Assembly (NCBI RefSeq): GCF_015751785.1
Contig: NZ_JADOTY010000001.1
Location: 3,100,001 to 3,164,000, forward strand
From: Micromonospora vinacea
Lineage (GTDB): Bacteria; Actinomycetota; Actinomycetes; Mycobacteriales; Micromonosporaceae
Reading direction: 5' to 3'
Length of the DNA: 64,000 nucleotides
The first letter of the stretch is position 1. Each line of letters starts with the position of its first letter. This document shows, piece after piece, positions 23,336 to 34,825 of this stretch. A program made the position numbers and the translations under genes. The notes under the pieces were generated by a model that saw nothing but the letters and a program-made list of their open reading frames with translations, searched no databases and was not told the DNA's origin.

Positions 23336-26014
23336 TCAGCTCGTGTCGCCGCCGTCGTGGCCCGGGATCGAGCGTAACGCCGCCCACAGCTCGGCCCGAC
23401 CGGTGACGCCGAGCTTGGCGTAGATCCGTTGGAGGTGGTTTTCCACAGTGCGCGCCGAGAGGTAGAGCCGTTCGGCGATGGCCCGACTGGGGGCGCCGTG
23501 CGCGGCGAGGCGTGCCACCTGCCACTCCCGCTCGGTGAGCACGGGCGCGCCGGCCTGGAGCGCCGCCGTCCGGATCAGGTCACAGCGGCCGAGCAACCCG
23601 GCGAGGCGCTCCCGGGCGTCGTTGGCCGCGGCCGAGTGCTGCCTGCGCAACCGCTGGACGGCCTGGGAGGTGGCCTCGGCGGCGTACACGGTCAACTCCA
23701 GGGCCGCGTAGTCGTCGGCGACCGCGAGCAGGTCGGTGGGGGAGTCGGTGACCGCGGCGCGGGCGTGCCGGGCCAGCAGCGGCGGGAGCACCCCGTCGAC
23801 CCGCTCGGAGAGTTCGGCGAGGCGCTGCGCGACGGTGCGCCGGCCGCCATCGGAGCAGGTGGGCCCGACCGCCATGCCAGCCTGGTCCAGTCGGACGAGG
23901 TCGTGCAGGACGTGCACCTCGTGCCCGGCGAAGCCGTCCGAACGCAGCCGGTCCACCAGGTCGCCGAGGTGTTTGACAGCGCCCGGCAGGTCTCCCGTCG
24001 CGGCGAGCGTCGCGCCCCGAGCCTGCTCCAGCCACGGGTAGAGCACCGCCATGCCCGGCGCGTGGGTGCGGTCGGCTTCGGCCATCGCCGCAACCGCCTG
24101 CGCGGCGTCACCCCGCAGCGCCGCGGACTGGGCGCGTTCGGCCTGGGCCAGACCGGCGTAGACCCGACTCGTGGCCAGCACCGCGCAGGCGCCCAGGGAC
24201 GCCCGCATGGCCGAGTCGCTCTGCCCGCGCAGCCGGGCCGCGTACGCCTGGAGGATGGCCAGGTAGCCGGTGCCGAGGCGGAAGTCGCCGGCGCCGGCGA
24301 GGTCGGCGAACTCGTCGGCCACGATCGCGTCGATCCCGGCCAGGTCGCCGGTGAGCATGAGCCGGGTGCCCCGGGCCAGCTCCAGGGCCAACTGGAGGTA
24401 CGGCATGTCGGTGCGCCAACTGGCCGCGGCCGAGTGCACCTGGGCGATCGCCGTACCGCTGCGGGTCAGCTCGCCCTGCGCGGCCTGGACGTACGCGATG
24501 GTGGAGCGGGCCAGCTCGCGGGCGGCGACGCCGGCCGCCGGCCGGTCCAACACCTGTCGGCTGAGCTGCAGCGCGGTGGCCGTGTCCAGTCGGTGCAGGC
24601 GCATGATCGCCTCGAAGGCGTGCACCCGGGACCGGTCGGCGGAGTCGCTGAGCTGCTCGACCCGGCTCGCGATCTCCTCCACAGTGGACTCCCGGCTCAA
24701 CCCCCAGTAACTGACCATCCCGCGAACGGTCAGCCAGCGGCAGAGCCGCCGCTCGTCGCCGGGCTCGGGCGTCACCGCGTCGAGGACCTCGATCGCCTCT
24801 TCGGGCCGGTCGGCGAACATCAGGATGGTGGCCAGCAGCTCCGCCGCGTCGTAGCCGCCGTCGGCGTTCAGCGCGGCCCGCGCCAGCCGGGTCGCCAGCG
24901 GTACGTCGTAGCGGGTGAACGCCTGCACCGCGGCGTCCAGCAGCAGGGCCGGATCCTGTGCCGTGCCCGAGTCGAGTCGCCAGACGGCAACCCGCAGCAG
25001 GTCGTCACGGCGGCGTTTGCCGACCTGCTCAAGCAGCTCGGCGAGGTGTGCCTGGAGTCGGCGGGTGCGGCTCACCGGACAGCGCCGGCGCATCACCTCG
25101 CCGTAGAGCGGGTGCGCCAGCCGGACGTTTGTGCGCCGGTCGTGTTGGACCACGGAGATCAGCCCGCGTTCCTCGGCGGTCTCCACGTCCGACTGCTCGG
25201 CGGCCTGCCTCAGGAGGTGCAGGCCCAGCGGTTCGCCGAACGCGACCAGCTCGACGACAGCGCGGACGCCGTCGGTGAGCTTGCCGACCCGGGTGTCGAT
25301 GAGGTCGGTCAGGTTGGGCGCCAGCTCCAGTCGTCCGGTCCACTTCCAGATCCCGTACGTGCGCTTCAACTCCGCGCTGCCGCTGGCGGCGTGCACCAAC
25401 TCGCGCAGCAGCAGCGGGTTGCCGGCCGACAGACGGCCGAGCCGGTCGGCGGAGCCGGCGTCGACCGGGCCGCCCAGGATCGCCGCCAGCAGATCGGAGG
25501 TCTGCTCCTGCGGCATCGGGGTCAGCTCGACGTGTTCGACCAGGTCGTCGGTCCAGAGTGCGCGGATCGGCAGCGGGATCTGCTCGCCGTCGCGCAGGGT
25601 GCCGACCACTGTGGCGTTCTCGGCGCGGGCAACCAGGTGCACGAGCGCGGCCGAGGGTGGATCGAGGAGGTGGGCGTCGTCGATGGCGAGCACGATCCGG
25701 CGGCCAGCCGCCTGCTGTTGCAGCAGGTTGAGCGCCCAGCGCAGGATCCCGGCGGGGGAGAGGCCCTGGGGTTGTTCGGCGGGCAGGACCTGGACCAGCC
25801 CGCCGAACGGCAGCGCGGCGGTGGTGGCGCTGGCGGCGATGGACCAGATCGCGAACCGGTCGGTGGGCAACCCACCGACGCCCTCGCGCAGCAACCGACT
25901 CTTGCCGATGCCAGCGCTGCCGCTGAAGAAGAGCCCGCGGCCGGCCTCACCGGTCACCGCCTCCAACAGGCGGTTGAGCTCATCCGTGCGGCCGACGAAC
26001 TCCCATCGACTCAT
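23336..26014 (-). CDS. Large ATP-binding LuxR-family (LAL-type) regulator
   Basis: An 892-residue regulator. An AAA-type ATPase domain starts at the N-terminus, with Walker A GSAGIGKS at 32-39 and Walker B IVLAIDDAHLLD near residue 115. A long helical, TPR-like middle follows, and the last 65 residues are a LuxR DNA-binding HTH (LTEREWQVARLAAHG, SARTVENHLQRIYAKLGV). Members often activate sugar or secondary-metabolite genes; the ligand is unknown. The ATG at 26014 begins right before the conserved FVGR motif. It is divergent from the GTPase-like gene at 26209, which is a candidate target. Confidence 0.9.
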   Translation of the reverse strand: MSRWEFVGRTDELNRLLEAVTGEAGRGLFFSGSAGIGKSRLLREGVGGLPTDRFAIWSIAASATTAALPFGGLVQVLPAEQPQGLSPAGILRWALNLLQQQAAGRRIVLAIDDAHLLDPPSAALVHLVARAENATVVGTLRDGEQIPLPIRALWTDDLVEHVELTPMPQEQTSDLLAAILGGPVDAGSADRLGRLSAGNPLLLRELVHAASGSAELKRTYGIWKWTGRLELAPNLTDLIDTRVGKLTDGVRAVVELVAFGEPLGLHLLRQAAEQSDVETAEERGLISVVQHDRRTNVRLAHPLYGEVMRRRCPVSRTRRLQAHLAELLEQVGKRRRDDLLRVAVWRLDSGTAQDPALLLDAAVQAFTRYDVPLATRLARAALNADGGYDAAELLATILMFADRPEEAIEVLDAVTPEPGDERRLCRWLTVRGMVSYWGLSRESTVEEIASRVEQLSDSADRSRVHAFEAIMRLHRLDTATALQLSRQVLDRPAAGVAARELARSTIAYVQAAQGELTRSGTAIAQVHSAAASWRTDMPYLQLALELARGTRLMLTGDLAGIDAIVADEFADLAGAGDFRLGTGYLAILQAYAARLRGQSDSAMRASLGACAVLATSRVYAGLAQAERAQSAALRGDAAQAVAAMAEADRTHAPGMAVLYPWLEQARGATLAATGDLPGAVKHLGDLVDRLRSDGFAGHEVHVLHDLVRLDQAGMAVGPTCSDGGRRTVAQRLAELSERVDGVLPPLLARHARAAVTDSPTDLLAVADDYAALELTVYAAEATSQAVQRLRRQHSAAANDARERLAGLLGRCDLIRTAALQAGAPVLTEREWQVARLAAHGAPSRAIAERLYLSARTVENHLQRIYAKLGVTGRAELWAALRSIPGHDGGDTS

Positions 26015-26208
26015 TCGCGCAGCATATCGACCGGAATCCGTCCGCGCCCGCACCGTCACCGTGCGAAGTTGAGTAACCGCACAATTACCGGTGAGTATTT
26101 GAGGTGTCCCGCCCGGTCGCCAGCCCGCCCGTAGTCTTCCGACATCCGGGTTTGCGTTCCGGAACTTTCGCGACCGGACCCACGGTCACCTGCAACGGGA
26201 GGCACCTG

Positions 26209-27759
26209 ATGAAGCAGGGCCCTCTCCCCTCGGTCGACTCGCCGGACGACATGACCGGCCCAACCGACCTACCCACCTGCGGCCCCCTCCCCAGCCGGGT
26301 CGGCGTGTCCGGCGCCGCCCCGGACGAGCCGCTCGGTGTGGTCGCCGTCGGTCCGGCCGGTGCCGAACGGCGGGCCGTGCTCGCCACAGTGCTCGGGCTC
26401 GACCCGGTCATGCTCACCGTGCCGGCCGGCAGTTGGTTGGTGGTGCGCGACGCCAAGGTGCCCACCCGGGCTGCGTTCGTGCCGGGCTACCGCCAGCCGC
26501 ACTCGTACGGCGCGGACCGGGATGCCGCCGGTCCGGCGTTGGCCCGCCCGCCTCGACGTGTCGAGTTGAGCGTGCCCGAGCCGCTGCTGCGGCACTTCAC
26601 CCTGATCGACGTACCGGACACCGCCACCCTCGGCGTGTCCGGCACCCGGGTGCTGCTCGAAGCGGTGGGCAGAGCCGGCGCGCTGCTCTTCGTGATCGCC
26701 GCCGACCAGGCTTTCACCGCCGCCGAGTTGAACCTGCTCGCCGAAGTCGCTCCGACCTCGGTGGAGGTCGTCTTCGCGGTCACCCCGGGTGCGGCAGGTT
26801 GGGCTCCGCTGGGCGACGGCACGGCGACTACGGAGGGCGCGGGGGCGTCCGTCCCGCCGGTCGGGGGTGCGGAGACCGAGGTGGATGCGGTCGCGGTGAC
26901 GGTGGAGGCACATCGGGCGGTGCTCCTGGCTGCGGTGCCGGCGCTGGCCGGCGCGCGGTGGTTTCCGGTCGACGACGCCGACACCGCCGCCGACCTGCGG
27001 CGGGCGCTGGTGGGCTGGGCGTCGCGTGAGGGGTTGCAGCGGGCGAGCGTCGACCCACCGGTCCTGCCGGGTCAGCACTGTCGCGTCGCTGTGGCCGCCG
27101 ACCCGGGTGACTGGTCCGAACGGCTCGACCGCCACGCCCGCTCGTGTGCTCAGCGGATCCGCCAGCACCTCGCCCTGGAGTTGGCGAACATCCACCTGCG
27201 GGCCGTTCAGGAGATCGTGTTCGGAGTCGGCTGTGCCGGCCTACCGGATCTCCTCGACCGGGAGATGGCGGCGTTGTCGCTGTTGGCGACCGCGCAGTGC
27301 GACCAGGCGGTGCGCGGCATCGTGACCGACGTCGCGTCCCAGGTGCTCGGCGTGCCGCCGACCGAAGGCGTGCGACGCCGGATCACCCGGGCCGTGCAGT
27401 ACGGACTTTCCGATCATCGGCCCGGCCAGGAATTGGACAAGGTGCTGTTGATCACCAGTACGGCCGGCGTGGCCGAGCTGACCGGCTCGGAGGCGATCGA
27501 CGCCGCCGCCAGCTATCCGACGGCGTCCCGTGACGAGGTGCTCCCGCCGGTCGCTGTGGCACTCTCCGGCGGGTGCTGGCAGCAGTGGCGTACGCCCGGC
27601 AACGCCGACCACAGCGCGGCGCGGTCCTGGTCCCAACGGGCGGTGCGCGAGGTCGAGTTGGGGTTGTCCAGGGAGATCTCCCGACGGTTCGAGGTGATCC
27701 GCCTCTCGCTGGGCGTGGTGCTCTCCGATGCAGTCGATCACGGCATTCTGCTCGCCTGA
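26209..27759 (+). CDS. Degenerate dynamin/GTPase-like protein of unknown function
   Basis: A 516-residue soluble protein not matched to any named family. The layout follows a small GTPase: a beta strand then [10 protein letters not shown] (48-57) where GxxxxGK(S/T) would be, TLIDVPDT (131-138) at the switch II position, [21 protein letters not shown] (a pattern of dynamin-like proteins), then VVFAVTPG (187-194) where NKxD would be. The P-loop lysine and base-recognition motif are missing, so nucleotide hydrolysis is unlikely. The C-terminal half is mostly helical. GGAGG lies 6 bases before the ATG at 26209. It is divergent from the LuxR-type regulator. Confidence 0.7.
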   Translation: MKQGPLPSVDSPDDMTGPTDLPTCGPLPSRVGVSGAAPDEPLGVVAVGPAGAERRAVLATVLGLDPVMLTVPAGSWLVVRDAKVPTRAAFVPGYRQPHSYGADRDAAGPALARPPRRVELSVPEPLLRHFTLIDVPDTATLGVSGTRVLLEAVGRAGALLFVIAADQAFTAAELNLLAEVAPTSVEVVFAVTPGAAGWAPLGDGTATTEGAGASVPPVGGAETEVDAVAVTVEAHRAVLLAAVPALAGARWFPVDDADTAADLRRALVGWASREGLQRASVDPPVLPGQHCRVAVAADPGDWSERLDRHARSCAQRIRQHLALELANIHLRAVQEIVFGVGCAGLPDLLDREMAALSLLATAQCDQAVRGIVTDVASQVLGVPPTEGVRRRITRAVQYGLSDHRPGQELDKVLLITSTAGVAELTGSEAIDAAASYPTASRDEVLPPVAVALSGGCWQQWRTPGNADHSAARSWSQRAVREVELGLSREISRRFEVIRLSLGVVLSDAVDHGILLA

Positions 27760-27907
27760 CGGCGCGCCCACCGGTGCGTCCGGGTCCGGGCCGGACCCCG
27801 CCTCCGAGGGCGTCCGGGGCGGGTCGGGAGTGCCCGGGGTGGGTGATCCGCGCCGGGCCGGCGTTCCGGTTCCTCGGTTCCGGGAAACCGGTGGCACGAT
27901 GGGGGGC

Positions 27908-28198
27908 ATGGCAGCTCCGCAGGTTGTACCGGTCGAGACGCCGGACACTGACGAGGTGCCGGCGTCCGACCGGCAGTGGGTGACGATCGTGTGGGACGAC
28001 CCGGTCAATCTGATGACGTACGTGACCTGGGTCTTCCAGAAGCTTTTCGGCTACAGCCGGGAGAGGGCCGAACAGCTGATGCTGGACGTGCACCACAAGG
28101 GTCGCGCCGTGGTCTCCACCGGTGCCCGCGAGCGGATGGAGCACGACGCGTCGCAGCTGCACGCGTACGGGCTGTGGGCGACGGTGGACAGATCATGA
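27908..28198 (+). CDS. clpS: ATP-dependent Clp protease adaptor
   Basis: A 96-residue adaptor that binds N-end-rule substrates and hands them to ClpC/ClpA with Clp[21 protein letters not shown] is the core with the conserved Asp-Asp-Pro-Asn/Met substrate pocket, and [17 protein letters not shown] follows as in the family. The ATG at 27908 gives a 20-residue flexible N-terminal tail, as expected. The stop overlaps the next start as ATGA. Position matches Rv1331 of M. tuberculosis. Confidence 0.95.
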   Translation: MAAPQVVPVETPDTDEVPASDRQWVTIVWDDPVNLMTYVTWVFQKLFGYSRERAEQLMLDVHHKGRAVVSTGARERMEHDASQLHAYGLWATVDRS

Positions 28199-28695
28199 GC
28201 ATGTTCCATCGCCAGGCGGGTCGCTACGTCGCCGTCTTCGCCGTTGACGAGGTGCGGGTGCTGCGCAAGGTCGCCTCCGAGGTGGTGGGTCTGCTCACCG
28301 ATGGCTTCGACCACACCGACCCGGTCGTCGGTCGGCTCTTTCCGGCGGTCTACCCGCAGGACGCTCCGGGCACCGCCGAGTTCCGCCGCTACACCGAGGG
28401 TGACCTGAAGACCGCGAAGATCGATCAGGCGGGGGCGATCCTGGCCGCGTTGCCGGACGACGCCGGTGGCGAGGTGCGGTTGGACGCCGAGGCCGCCGAG
28501 GCGTGGTTGCGGGCGCTCAACGACGCCCGGCTCGCGATGGGCGTCCGCCTGGAGATCAAGGACGGCACGGATCTGGGCGAGGAGCTGGACGACGCGGTCG
28601 CCGAGGACCCGGGTTCCAGCCGGGTGTTCCAGCTTTCGGTCTACGCCTATCTCGGGTATCTACAGGAGTCGCTGCTCAACGCCTTGATCGACTAG
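28195..28695 (+). CDS. DUF2017 protein
   Basis: A 166-residue soluble helical protein of the DUF2017 family, constantly found next to clpS in actinobacteria (Rv1332 in M. tuberculosis). Visible landmarks are [16 protein letters not shown] near the N-terminus, [10 protein letters not shown], and the long helical end [21 protein letters not shown]. Function is not known; some databases label it a regulator without evidence. The ATG at 28195 overlaps the clpS stop, so it is translationally coupled to it. Confidence 0.9.
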   Translation: MSMFHRQAGRYVAVFAVDEVRVLRKVASEVVGLLTDGFDHTDPVVGRLFPAVYPQDAPGTAEFRRYTEGDLKTAKIDQAGAILAALPDDAGGEVRLDAEAAEAWLRALNDARLAMGVRLEIKDGTDLGEELDDAVAEDPGSSRVFQLSVYAYLGYLQESLLNALID

Positions 28696-28741
28696 GGGTG
28701 ACCGGCACCACTTCGGCCCGTGCCCGGCAGGCGTTAGGCTG

Positions 28742-29236
28742 GTGCACGTGCTGAGCATCGACCGGTCGATCATCGACGCGATCGTCGCCCACGCGCGCCG
28801 GGATCACCCCGACGAGGCGTGCGGCGTGGTCGCCGGTCCCGTCGGCAGCGACACCCCGACCCGGCACATCCCGATGGACAATGCCGCGCGGTCGATGACC
28901 TTCTACGAGTTCGACTCGATGGAGCACCTGCGCGTGTGGCGGGAGATGGACGACCGGGACGAGGAGCCCATCGTCATCTACCACTCGCACACCGCCACCG
29001 AGGCGTACCCGTCGCGGACGGATGTCTCCTTCGCCGGTGAGCCGGGGGCGCACTACCTGCTCGTCTCGACCCGTGAGCCCGACTCGGAGGAGATCCGGTC
29101 GTTCCGGATCGTCGACGGCGTGGTCACCGAGGAGCCGGTCCAGGTCGTGGAGGCCGGCGTCGACCCGCACGCCGTCCAGTCCTACATGTTCGGGCAGAGC
29201 CCGGCGACTGTCGATTACGAGTGTTCCGGCCGCTGA
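28742..29236 (+). CDS. mec: JAMM/MPN+ metallopeptidase acting on CysO-cysteine
   Basis: A 164-residue zinc peptidase. The JAMM motif is complete: a glutamate in DEACGV, then HSHTATEAYPSRTD (His-x-His, Ser, Asp). In M. tuberculosis the orthologue Mec (Rv1334) releases cysteine from the C-terminus of the carrier CysO; gene order mec-cysO-cysM is the same here. A GTG at 28742 and another at 28748 are both possible starts and neither has a strong ribosome-binding site. Its neighbour CysO has a tail after the diglycine that this enzyme could remove. Confidence 0.93.
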   Translation: MHVLSIDRSIIDAIVAHARRDHPDEACGVVAGPVGSDTPTRHIPMDNAARSMTFYEFDSMEHLRVWREMDDRDEEPIVIYHSHTATEAYPSRTDVSFAGEPGAHYLLVSTREPDSEEIRSFRIVDGVVTEEPVQVVEAGVDPHAVQSYMFGQSPATVDYECSGR

Positions 29237-29302
29237 CCTGTCAGCGCCGCAGCCCGTTTCGTCCCGTCACCGTAGGCACACCCGATCGAGGAGTTCGACA
29301 TC

Positions 29303-30663
<1,361 letters not shown>

Positions 30664-30684
30664 CCGATTTTGGTCTGCCGACTA

Positions 30685-30712
30685 CGGGCCGTCGACATTC
30701 GTCGACGGCCCG
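30685..30712 (+). terminator. Hairpin terminator after cysM
   Basis: Perfect 12-base arms (30685-30696, CGGGCCGTCGAC; 30701-30712) around ATTC, 22 bases after the cysM stop. The rest of the gap to 30887 holds no gene I can see. Confidence 0.85.
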
Positions 30713-30887
30713 TTCGCTGCCCGGCGTACCGCGAGCGGGTGTCACGTTCGTGACAACTTCCGTTGGATGATTCTTGCCGCCGGGTGCGCCAGCGTAGGCT
30801 GCGCAGCGTGGCGTACGCGTCGGTAGAGATCATGGCTGGGACCATCGCCGGCACGGGTGCTACTGATAGTGACAGCGAGACCACTCG

Positions 30888-31631
30888 ATGCGACTGACCG
30901 TTCTGGGAAGCGCCGGCAGTTTTCCTGGCCCCGAATCCCCCTGCTCGGCCTATCTCGTCGAGGCCGACGGCTTCCGGCTCCTGGTCGACTTCGGCTCGGG
31001 GTCGCTGTCCAGCCTTCAGCGGTACGCGGGGTTGCACGCCCCGGATGCGATCCTGCTGACCCACCTGCACTGCGACCACATGTTCGACGCCGTGCTGTAC
31101 GTGGTGGTGCGCCGGTGGGCCCCGGACGGCCCCTACCCGGCGCTGCCGGTGTACGCGCCCGCCGGTGCGCCGGACCGGCTCAGCGCCGCGTACGGCGAGG
31201 ACAGTTCGGTGGAGGACGTGTACCAGTTCTACGCGCTTCAGCCGGGCACCTTCCCGATCGGCCCGTTCAGCGTCACCGTCGACCGGGTCAACCACCCCGT
31301 CGAGACGTACGGCGTGCGACTGGAGCACGACGGCCGTTCGCTGTGCTACTCGTCGGACACCGCGCCCTGTGAGGCGCTGCTGCGGCTGGCCCAGAACGCC
31401 GACGTGTTCCTCTGCGAGGCCAGTTACCTCGACGGCGTGGACAATCCGCCGGATCTGCACCTGACCGGTCGGGAGGCCGGTGAGGCGGCGACCAAGGCCG
31501 CTGTCGGCCGGCTGTTGCTCACCCACCTGGTGCCCGCCTGGGGCAGCGAGGCCCACACGCTGGAGTCGGCCGCCTCCGCGTACACCGGGCCGCTCGAGGT
31601 GGTCCGGCCCGGCGCCAGCTACGACGTCTGA
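30888..31631 (+). CDS. MBL-fold metallo-hydrolase (Rv1339-like)
   Basis: A 247-residue metallo-beta-lactamase-fold hydrolase. THLHCDHMFD is the HxHxDH motif; further ligands are the His of VNHPVETYG, Asp of YSSDTAP and His of LLLTHLVP. The N-terminal LGSAGSFPGPESPCSAYLV is typical of RNase Z-like enzymes and of Rv1339, reported to degrade cyclic nucleotides. Gene order (cysM, MBL, rph, rdgB) parallels M. tuberculosis Rv1336-Rv1341, except that the rhomboid and murI genes between cysM and MBL are absent here. Confidence 0.9.
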   Translation: MRLTVLGSAGSFPGPESPCSAYLVEADGFRLLVDFGSGSLSSLQRYAGLHAPDAILLTHLHCDHMFDAVLYVVVRRWAPDGPYPALPVYAPAGAPDRLSAAYGEDSSVEDVYQFYALQPGTFPIGPFSVTVDRVNHPVETYGVRLEHDGRSLCYSSDTAPCEALLRLAQNADVFLCEASYLDGVDNPPDLHLTGREAGEAATKAAVGRLLLTHLVPAWGSEAHTLESAASAYTGPLEVVRPGASYDV

Positions 31632-31741
31632 CGCGCCGAGTCCCGGTTCGCCGGGCCGGGCCGCGGTGTTGTGCCGTACTGTTCGCCGGCCGGTCAGCGG
31701 ACGGTCGTCTGGCGCACCCGTGGCACCCGCACGGTGTGGGC

Positions 31742-32884
31742 ATGCGGATCGCCATCGTGACCGAGTCGTTCCCACCGGATGTGAACGGCGTCGCGCACTC
31801 CGTGGTGCGGACGGCGGAGCACCTGCTCGACCGGGGCCATGAGCCGGTGGTCATCGCGCCCGCCCCGCCCGGTGGCCGGCAGGGCGTGGACCGGCTGCCG
31901 TACCCGGTGGTGCGCATCCCGAGCGTGCCGCTGCCCCGCTACCAGGGCTTCCGGCTGGGTGTGCCGACCAACGCCCGACTGACCGGGGCGCTGCTCTCGG
32001 CCGAGCCGGACGTGGTGCACCTGGCCAGTCCGTTCGTCCTGGGCGCCCGGGCGGCCACGCTGGCCAGCCGGAACCGGCTGCCCACGGTGGCCGTGTACCA
32101 GACCGATGTGGCGGCGTACGCCCGGGCGTACCGGGTGAGTTGGGGCGAGGCGGCGGCCTGGCGGCGGATCCGCGAGATCCACAATTCGGCGCAGCGCACC
32201 CTCGCCCCCTCCACCCGGGCCGCCGCCGACCTGATCGCCAACGGGGTGCAGCGGATCTGGCTGTGGCGGCGCGGCGTGGACGCCGTTCGCTTCGATCCGG
32301 CCAAGCGGTGCGCGGCGTTGCGGGACCAGCTGGCGCCCGGCGGTGAGCTGCTGGTCGGCTACGTCGGGCGGCTCGCCCCGGAGAAGCGGGTGGAGTTGCT
32401 GGCGGCGACGTCGCGACTGCCCGGGGTGCGGGTGGTGGTGGCCGGAGACGGCCCGACCCGCCGCCAGTTGGCCCGCGAACTGCCCGGGGTGACCTTCCTG
32501 GGCGTGCAACAGGGCGAGGATCTGGCGCGGCTCTACGCCAGCCTGGACCTGTTCGTGCACACCGGACCGCACGAGACCTTCGGCCAGACCATCCAGGAGG
32601 CGCTGGCCTCCGGGGTGCCGGTGGTGGCCCCGGCCAGCGGCGGCCCGGTCGACCTGGTCGACCAGGGCGTGACCGGACTGCTGGTGGCACCGAACGACGG
32701 CGACGCGCTCGCCGCGGCGGTGGCCGAGCTGACCGGTGACGCCGATCGGCGGCGGGCCTACGGGCTGGCCGCCCGGGTCGCGGTCAGTCGCCGCAGCTGG
32801 GCGGCGGTCGGCGACGAGCTGATCGGGCACTACCACGCGGTACGCGCCGTCGCCGCCACCGCCGGCCTGCCGGCCGCCTCGTGA
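31742..32884 (+). CDS. GT4 glycosyltransferase, mannosyltransferase-like
   Basis: A 380-residue GT-B enzyme. RIAIVTESFPPDVNGVAHSVVRT and GVPTNARLTGALLSAEPDVVHLASPF match the mycobacterial MgtA / PimC-like alpha-mannosyltransferase group. The C-terminal domain has GYVGRLAPEKRVELL and EXE-type HETFGQTIQEALASGVPVVAP. The likely job is adding mannose from GDP-mannose to a membrane lipid or glycolipid. The ATG at 31742 is preferred over a GTG two codons upstream. Its stop overlaps the start of the next glycosyltransferase gene. Confidence 0.88.
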   Translation: MRIAIVTESFPPDVNGVAHSVVRTAEHLLDRGHEPVVIAPAPPGGRQGVDRLPYPVVRIPSVPLPRYQGFRLGVPTNARLTGALLSAEPDVVHLASPFVLGARAATLASRNRLPTVAVYQTDVAAYARAYRVSWGEAAAWRRIREIHNSAQRTLAPSTRAAADLIANGVQRIWLWRRGVDAVRFDPAKRCAALRDQLAPGGELLVGYVGRLAPEKRVELLAATSRLPGVRVVVAGDGPTRRQLARELPGVTFLGVQQGEDLARLYASLDLFVHTGPHETFGQTIQEALASGVPVVAPASGGPVDLVDQGVTGLLVAPNDGDALAAAVAELTGDADRRRAYGLAARVAVSRRSWAAVGDELIGHYHAVRAVAATAGLPAAS

Positions 32885-34050
32885 CCGGGGCCGCCGGAGG
32901 GCTGCGGATCGCGCGGCTCGCCAACTTCGTCACGGAACGCTCCGGCGGCCTGCGTACCGCGCTGCGGCACCTCGGTGCCGGTTACCGGGCGGCCGGGCAC
33001 GATCCGGTGCTGGTGATACCCGGTCAGCGGGCCGCCGACGAGACGTACCCGTGGGGGCGGGTGGTCACAGTGCCCGGACCGCGGCTGCCGGGCAGCGGTG
33101 GCTACCGGCTGCTCGCCGGCCGACGCCGGTTGGCCCGGCTCCTCAGCGACCTGGCACCGGACCGGTTGGAGGTCTCCGACCGGTCGTCGCTGCGCTGGAC
33201 CGGCCGGTGGGCGCGGGCGCACGGGGTGCCGTCGGTGATGGTGTCGCACGAGTCGCTGACCGGGCTGCTCGGCCAGTGGGGTGTGCCGGACCCGCTGCGC
33301 CGCCCGACCGCCGACCGGCTGAACCGGGCGACCAGCCGGGCGTACGACCGGATCGTCTGCACGACCCGGTGGGCTGCCGAGGAGTTCGACCGGATCGGCG
33401 CCGGCAACGTGGACCTGGTGCCTCTCGGGGTGGACCTGGACACCTTCGCCCCGCAGCGGGCCGACCCACGGGTGCGCGAGCGGTACGCCGACGCCACCGA
33501 GTTGCTGCTGGTGCACTGCGCCCGGCTGTCCCCGGAGAAGCGACCCGAGTTGGCGGTGCAGACCCTCGCCGAACTGCGCCGGGCGGGCGTACCGGCGGTG
33601 CTGGTGATGGCCGGTGACGGCCCGTTGCGCGGCGCCCTGGCCCGACGGGCTGCGGGGCTGCCGGTCACGTTCACCGGTTTCCTGCCGGACCGCGCCGCGG
33701 TGGCCGCGTTGCTGGCCAGCGCGGACGTGGTGCTGGCACCGGGCCCGGTGGAGACCTTCGGCCTCGCCGGCCTGGAGGCGCTGGCCTGCGGCACTCCGGT
33801 GGTGGTCAACGCGGCCAGCGCGCTGCCCGAGGTGGTCGGCGAGGCCGGGCTGGCGGCGTACGGCTCGGGGGTGTCGATGGCGGCGGCGGTGAGCCGCCTG
33901 GCGGCCCGCCCGGAGGCGCAGCGGCGGCGGGCCGCGCGGGCGCGGGCCGAGGAGTTCGGCTGGCCGGCGGCGGTCGCCGGGTTCCTCGGTGTGCACGGCG
34001 CGGACGCTGGTCGGGGCACCCCGGCGGAGGTGGATCGCCGCACCGCATAG
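32881..34050 (+). CDS. GT4 glycosyltransferase
   Basis: A 389-residue GT-B glycosyltransferase starting with a GTG that overlaps the previous stop as GTGA. N-terminal IARLANFVTERSGGLRTALRHLG has the acceptor-domain Gly loop; C-terminal VHCARLSPEKRPELAVQTL and ETFGLAGLEALACGTPVVVN are the nucleotide-sugar site. The two overlapping genes probably make successive steps on one glycolipid. They are inserted between the MBL gene and rph, where M. tuberculosis has no such genes. Confidence 0.88.
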   Translation: MTGAAGGLRIARLANFVTERSGGLRTALRHLGAGYRAAGHDPVLVIPGQRAADETYPWGRVVTVPGPRLPGSGGYRLLAGRRRLARLLSDLAPDRLEVSDRSSLRWTGRWARAHGVPSVMVSHESLTGLLGQWGVPDPLRRPTADRLNRATSRAYDRIVCTTRWAAEEFDRIGAGNVDLVPLGVDLDTFAPQRADPRVRERYADATELLLVHCARLSPEKRPELAVQTLAELRRAGVPAVLVMAGDGPLRGALARRAAGLPVTFTGFLPDRAAVAALLASADVVLAPGPVETFGLAGLEALACGTPVVVNAASALPEVVGEAGLAAYGSGVSMAAAVSRLAARPEAQRRRAARARAEEFGWPAAVAGFLGVHGADAGRGTPAEVDRRTA

Positions 34051-34059
34051 GGTGCAGGC

Positions 34060-34785
34060 ATGGTGCGACCTGACGGGCGAGGGCCCTCTCAACTTCGACC
34101 GGTGACCCTGACCCGTGGCTGGAGCACCCATCCGGAGGGCTCGGTGCTCGTCGAGTTCGGCGGCACGCGGGTGCTCTGCACGGCGAGCGTCACCGAGGGG
34201 GTGCCCCGCTGGCGCAAGGGCTCCGGGCTCGGCTGGGTGACCGCCGAGTACGCGATGCTGCCGCGGGCCACCAACACCCGCTCCGACCGGGAGAGCGTCA
34301 AGGGTCGGGTCGGTGGCCGTACCCACGAGATCTCCCGGCTGATCGGCCGCAGCCTGCGGGCCAGCATCGACCTCAAGGCGCTCGGCGAGAACTCGATAGT
34401 GCTCGACTGCGACGTGCTCCAGGCCGACGGCGGCACCCGCACGGCCGCGATCACCGGCGCGTACGTCGCGTTGCACGACGCGGTGGGCTGGCTCGCCGCC
34501 CGGAAGTCGTTGGCCGGCAAGCCGGAGAAGGTGATGCACCGCTCGGTGTCCGCGGTCAGCGTGGGGATCATCGCCGGGGAGGCCCGGCTCGACCTCTGCT
34601 ACGAGGAGGACGTCGCCGCCGAGGTGGACATGAACGTGGTGTGCACCGGGGAGGGAGACTTCGTCGAGGTGCAGGGCACCGGCGAGGCGGGCGTGTTCGC
34701 CCGCGACCAGCTCGACGCCCTGCTCGACCTGGCCGTCGCCGGCTGCGCCGAGTTGGCCGAAGCCCAGCGGAAGGCTCTCGCGTGA
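34060..34785 (+). CDS. rph: Ribonuclease PH
   Basis: A 241-residue phosphorolytic 3'-5' exoribonuclease that trims tRNA 3' ends. [51 protein letters not shown] and [18 protein letters not shown] are hallmarks; FVEVQGTGE closes the active-site domain. It starts 10 bases after the glycosyltransferase stop. Synteny with rdgB is as in M. tuberculosis Rv1340-Rv1341. Confidence 0.97.
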   Translation: MVRPDGRGPSQLRPVTLTRGWSTHPEGSVLVEFGGTRVLCTASVTEGVPRWRKGSGLGWVTAEYAMLPRATNTRSDRESVKGRVGGRTHEISRLIGRSLRASIDLKALGENSIVLDCDVLQADGGTRTAAITGAYVALHDAVGWLAARKSLAGKPEKVMHRSVSAVSVGIIAGEARLDLCYEEDVAAEVDMNVVCTGEGDFVEVQGTGEAGVFARDQLDALLDLAVAGCAELAEAQRKALA

Positions 34786-34825
34786 GCGCGAGGAGTGAGC
34801 TTGCGAGCCCCGCAGTCGCGAACAG
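34783..34825 (+). repeat. Possible dispersed short intergenic element
   Basis: The gap between rph and rdgB is filled by a purine-rich stretch starting TGAGCGCGAGGAGTGAGC and continuing to about CGCAGTCGCGAAC, with internal GAG(C/T)-type near-repeats. I believe similar strings recur between genes in Micromonospora genomes, but this rests on memory and no second copy is visible in this window. Confidence 0.3.

Noticed and set aside
23429..26134. 900-codon open frame opposite the LuxR-type regulator
   Set aside because: Long open shadow frames are expected at this G+C content. The minus strand shows Walker motifs and a LuxR HTH, while this frame shows nothing.
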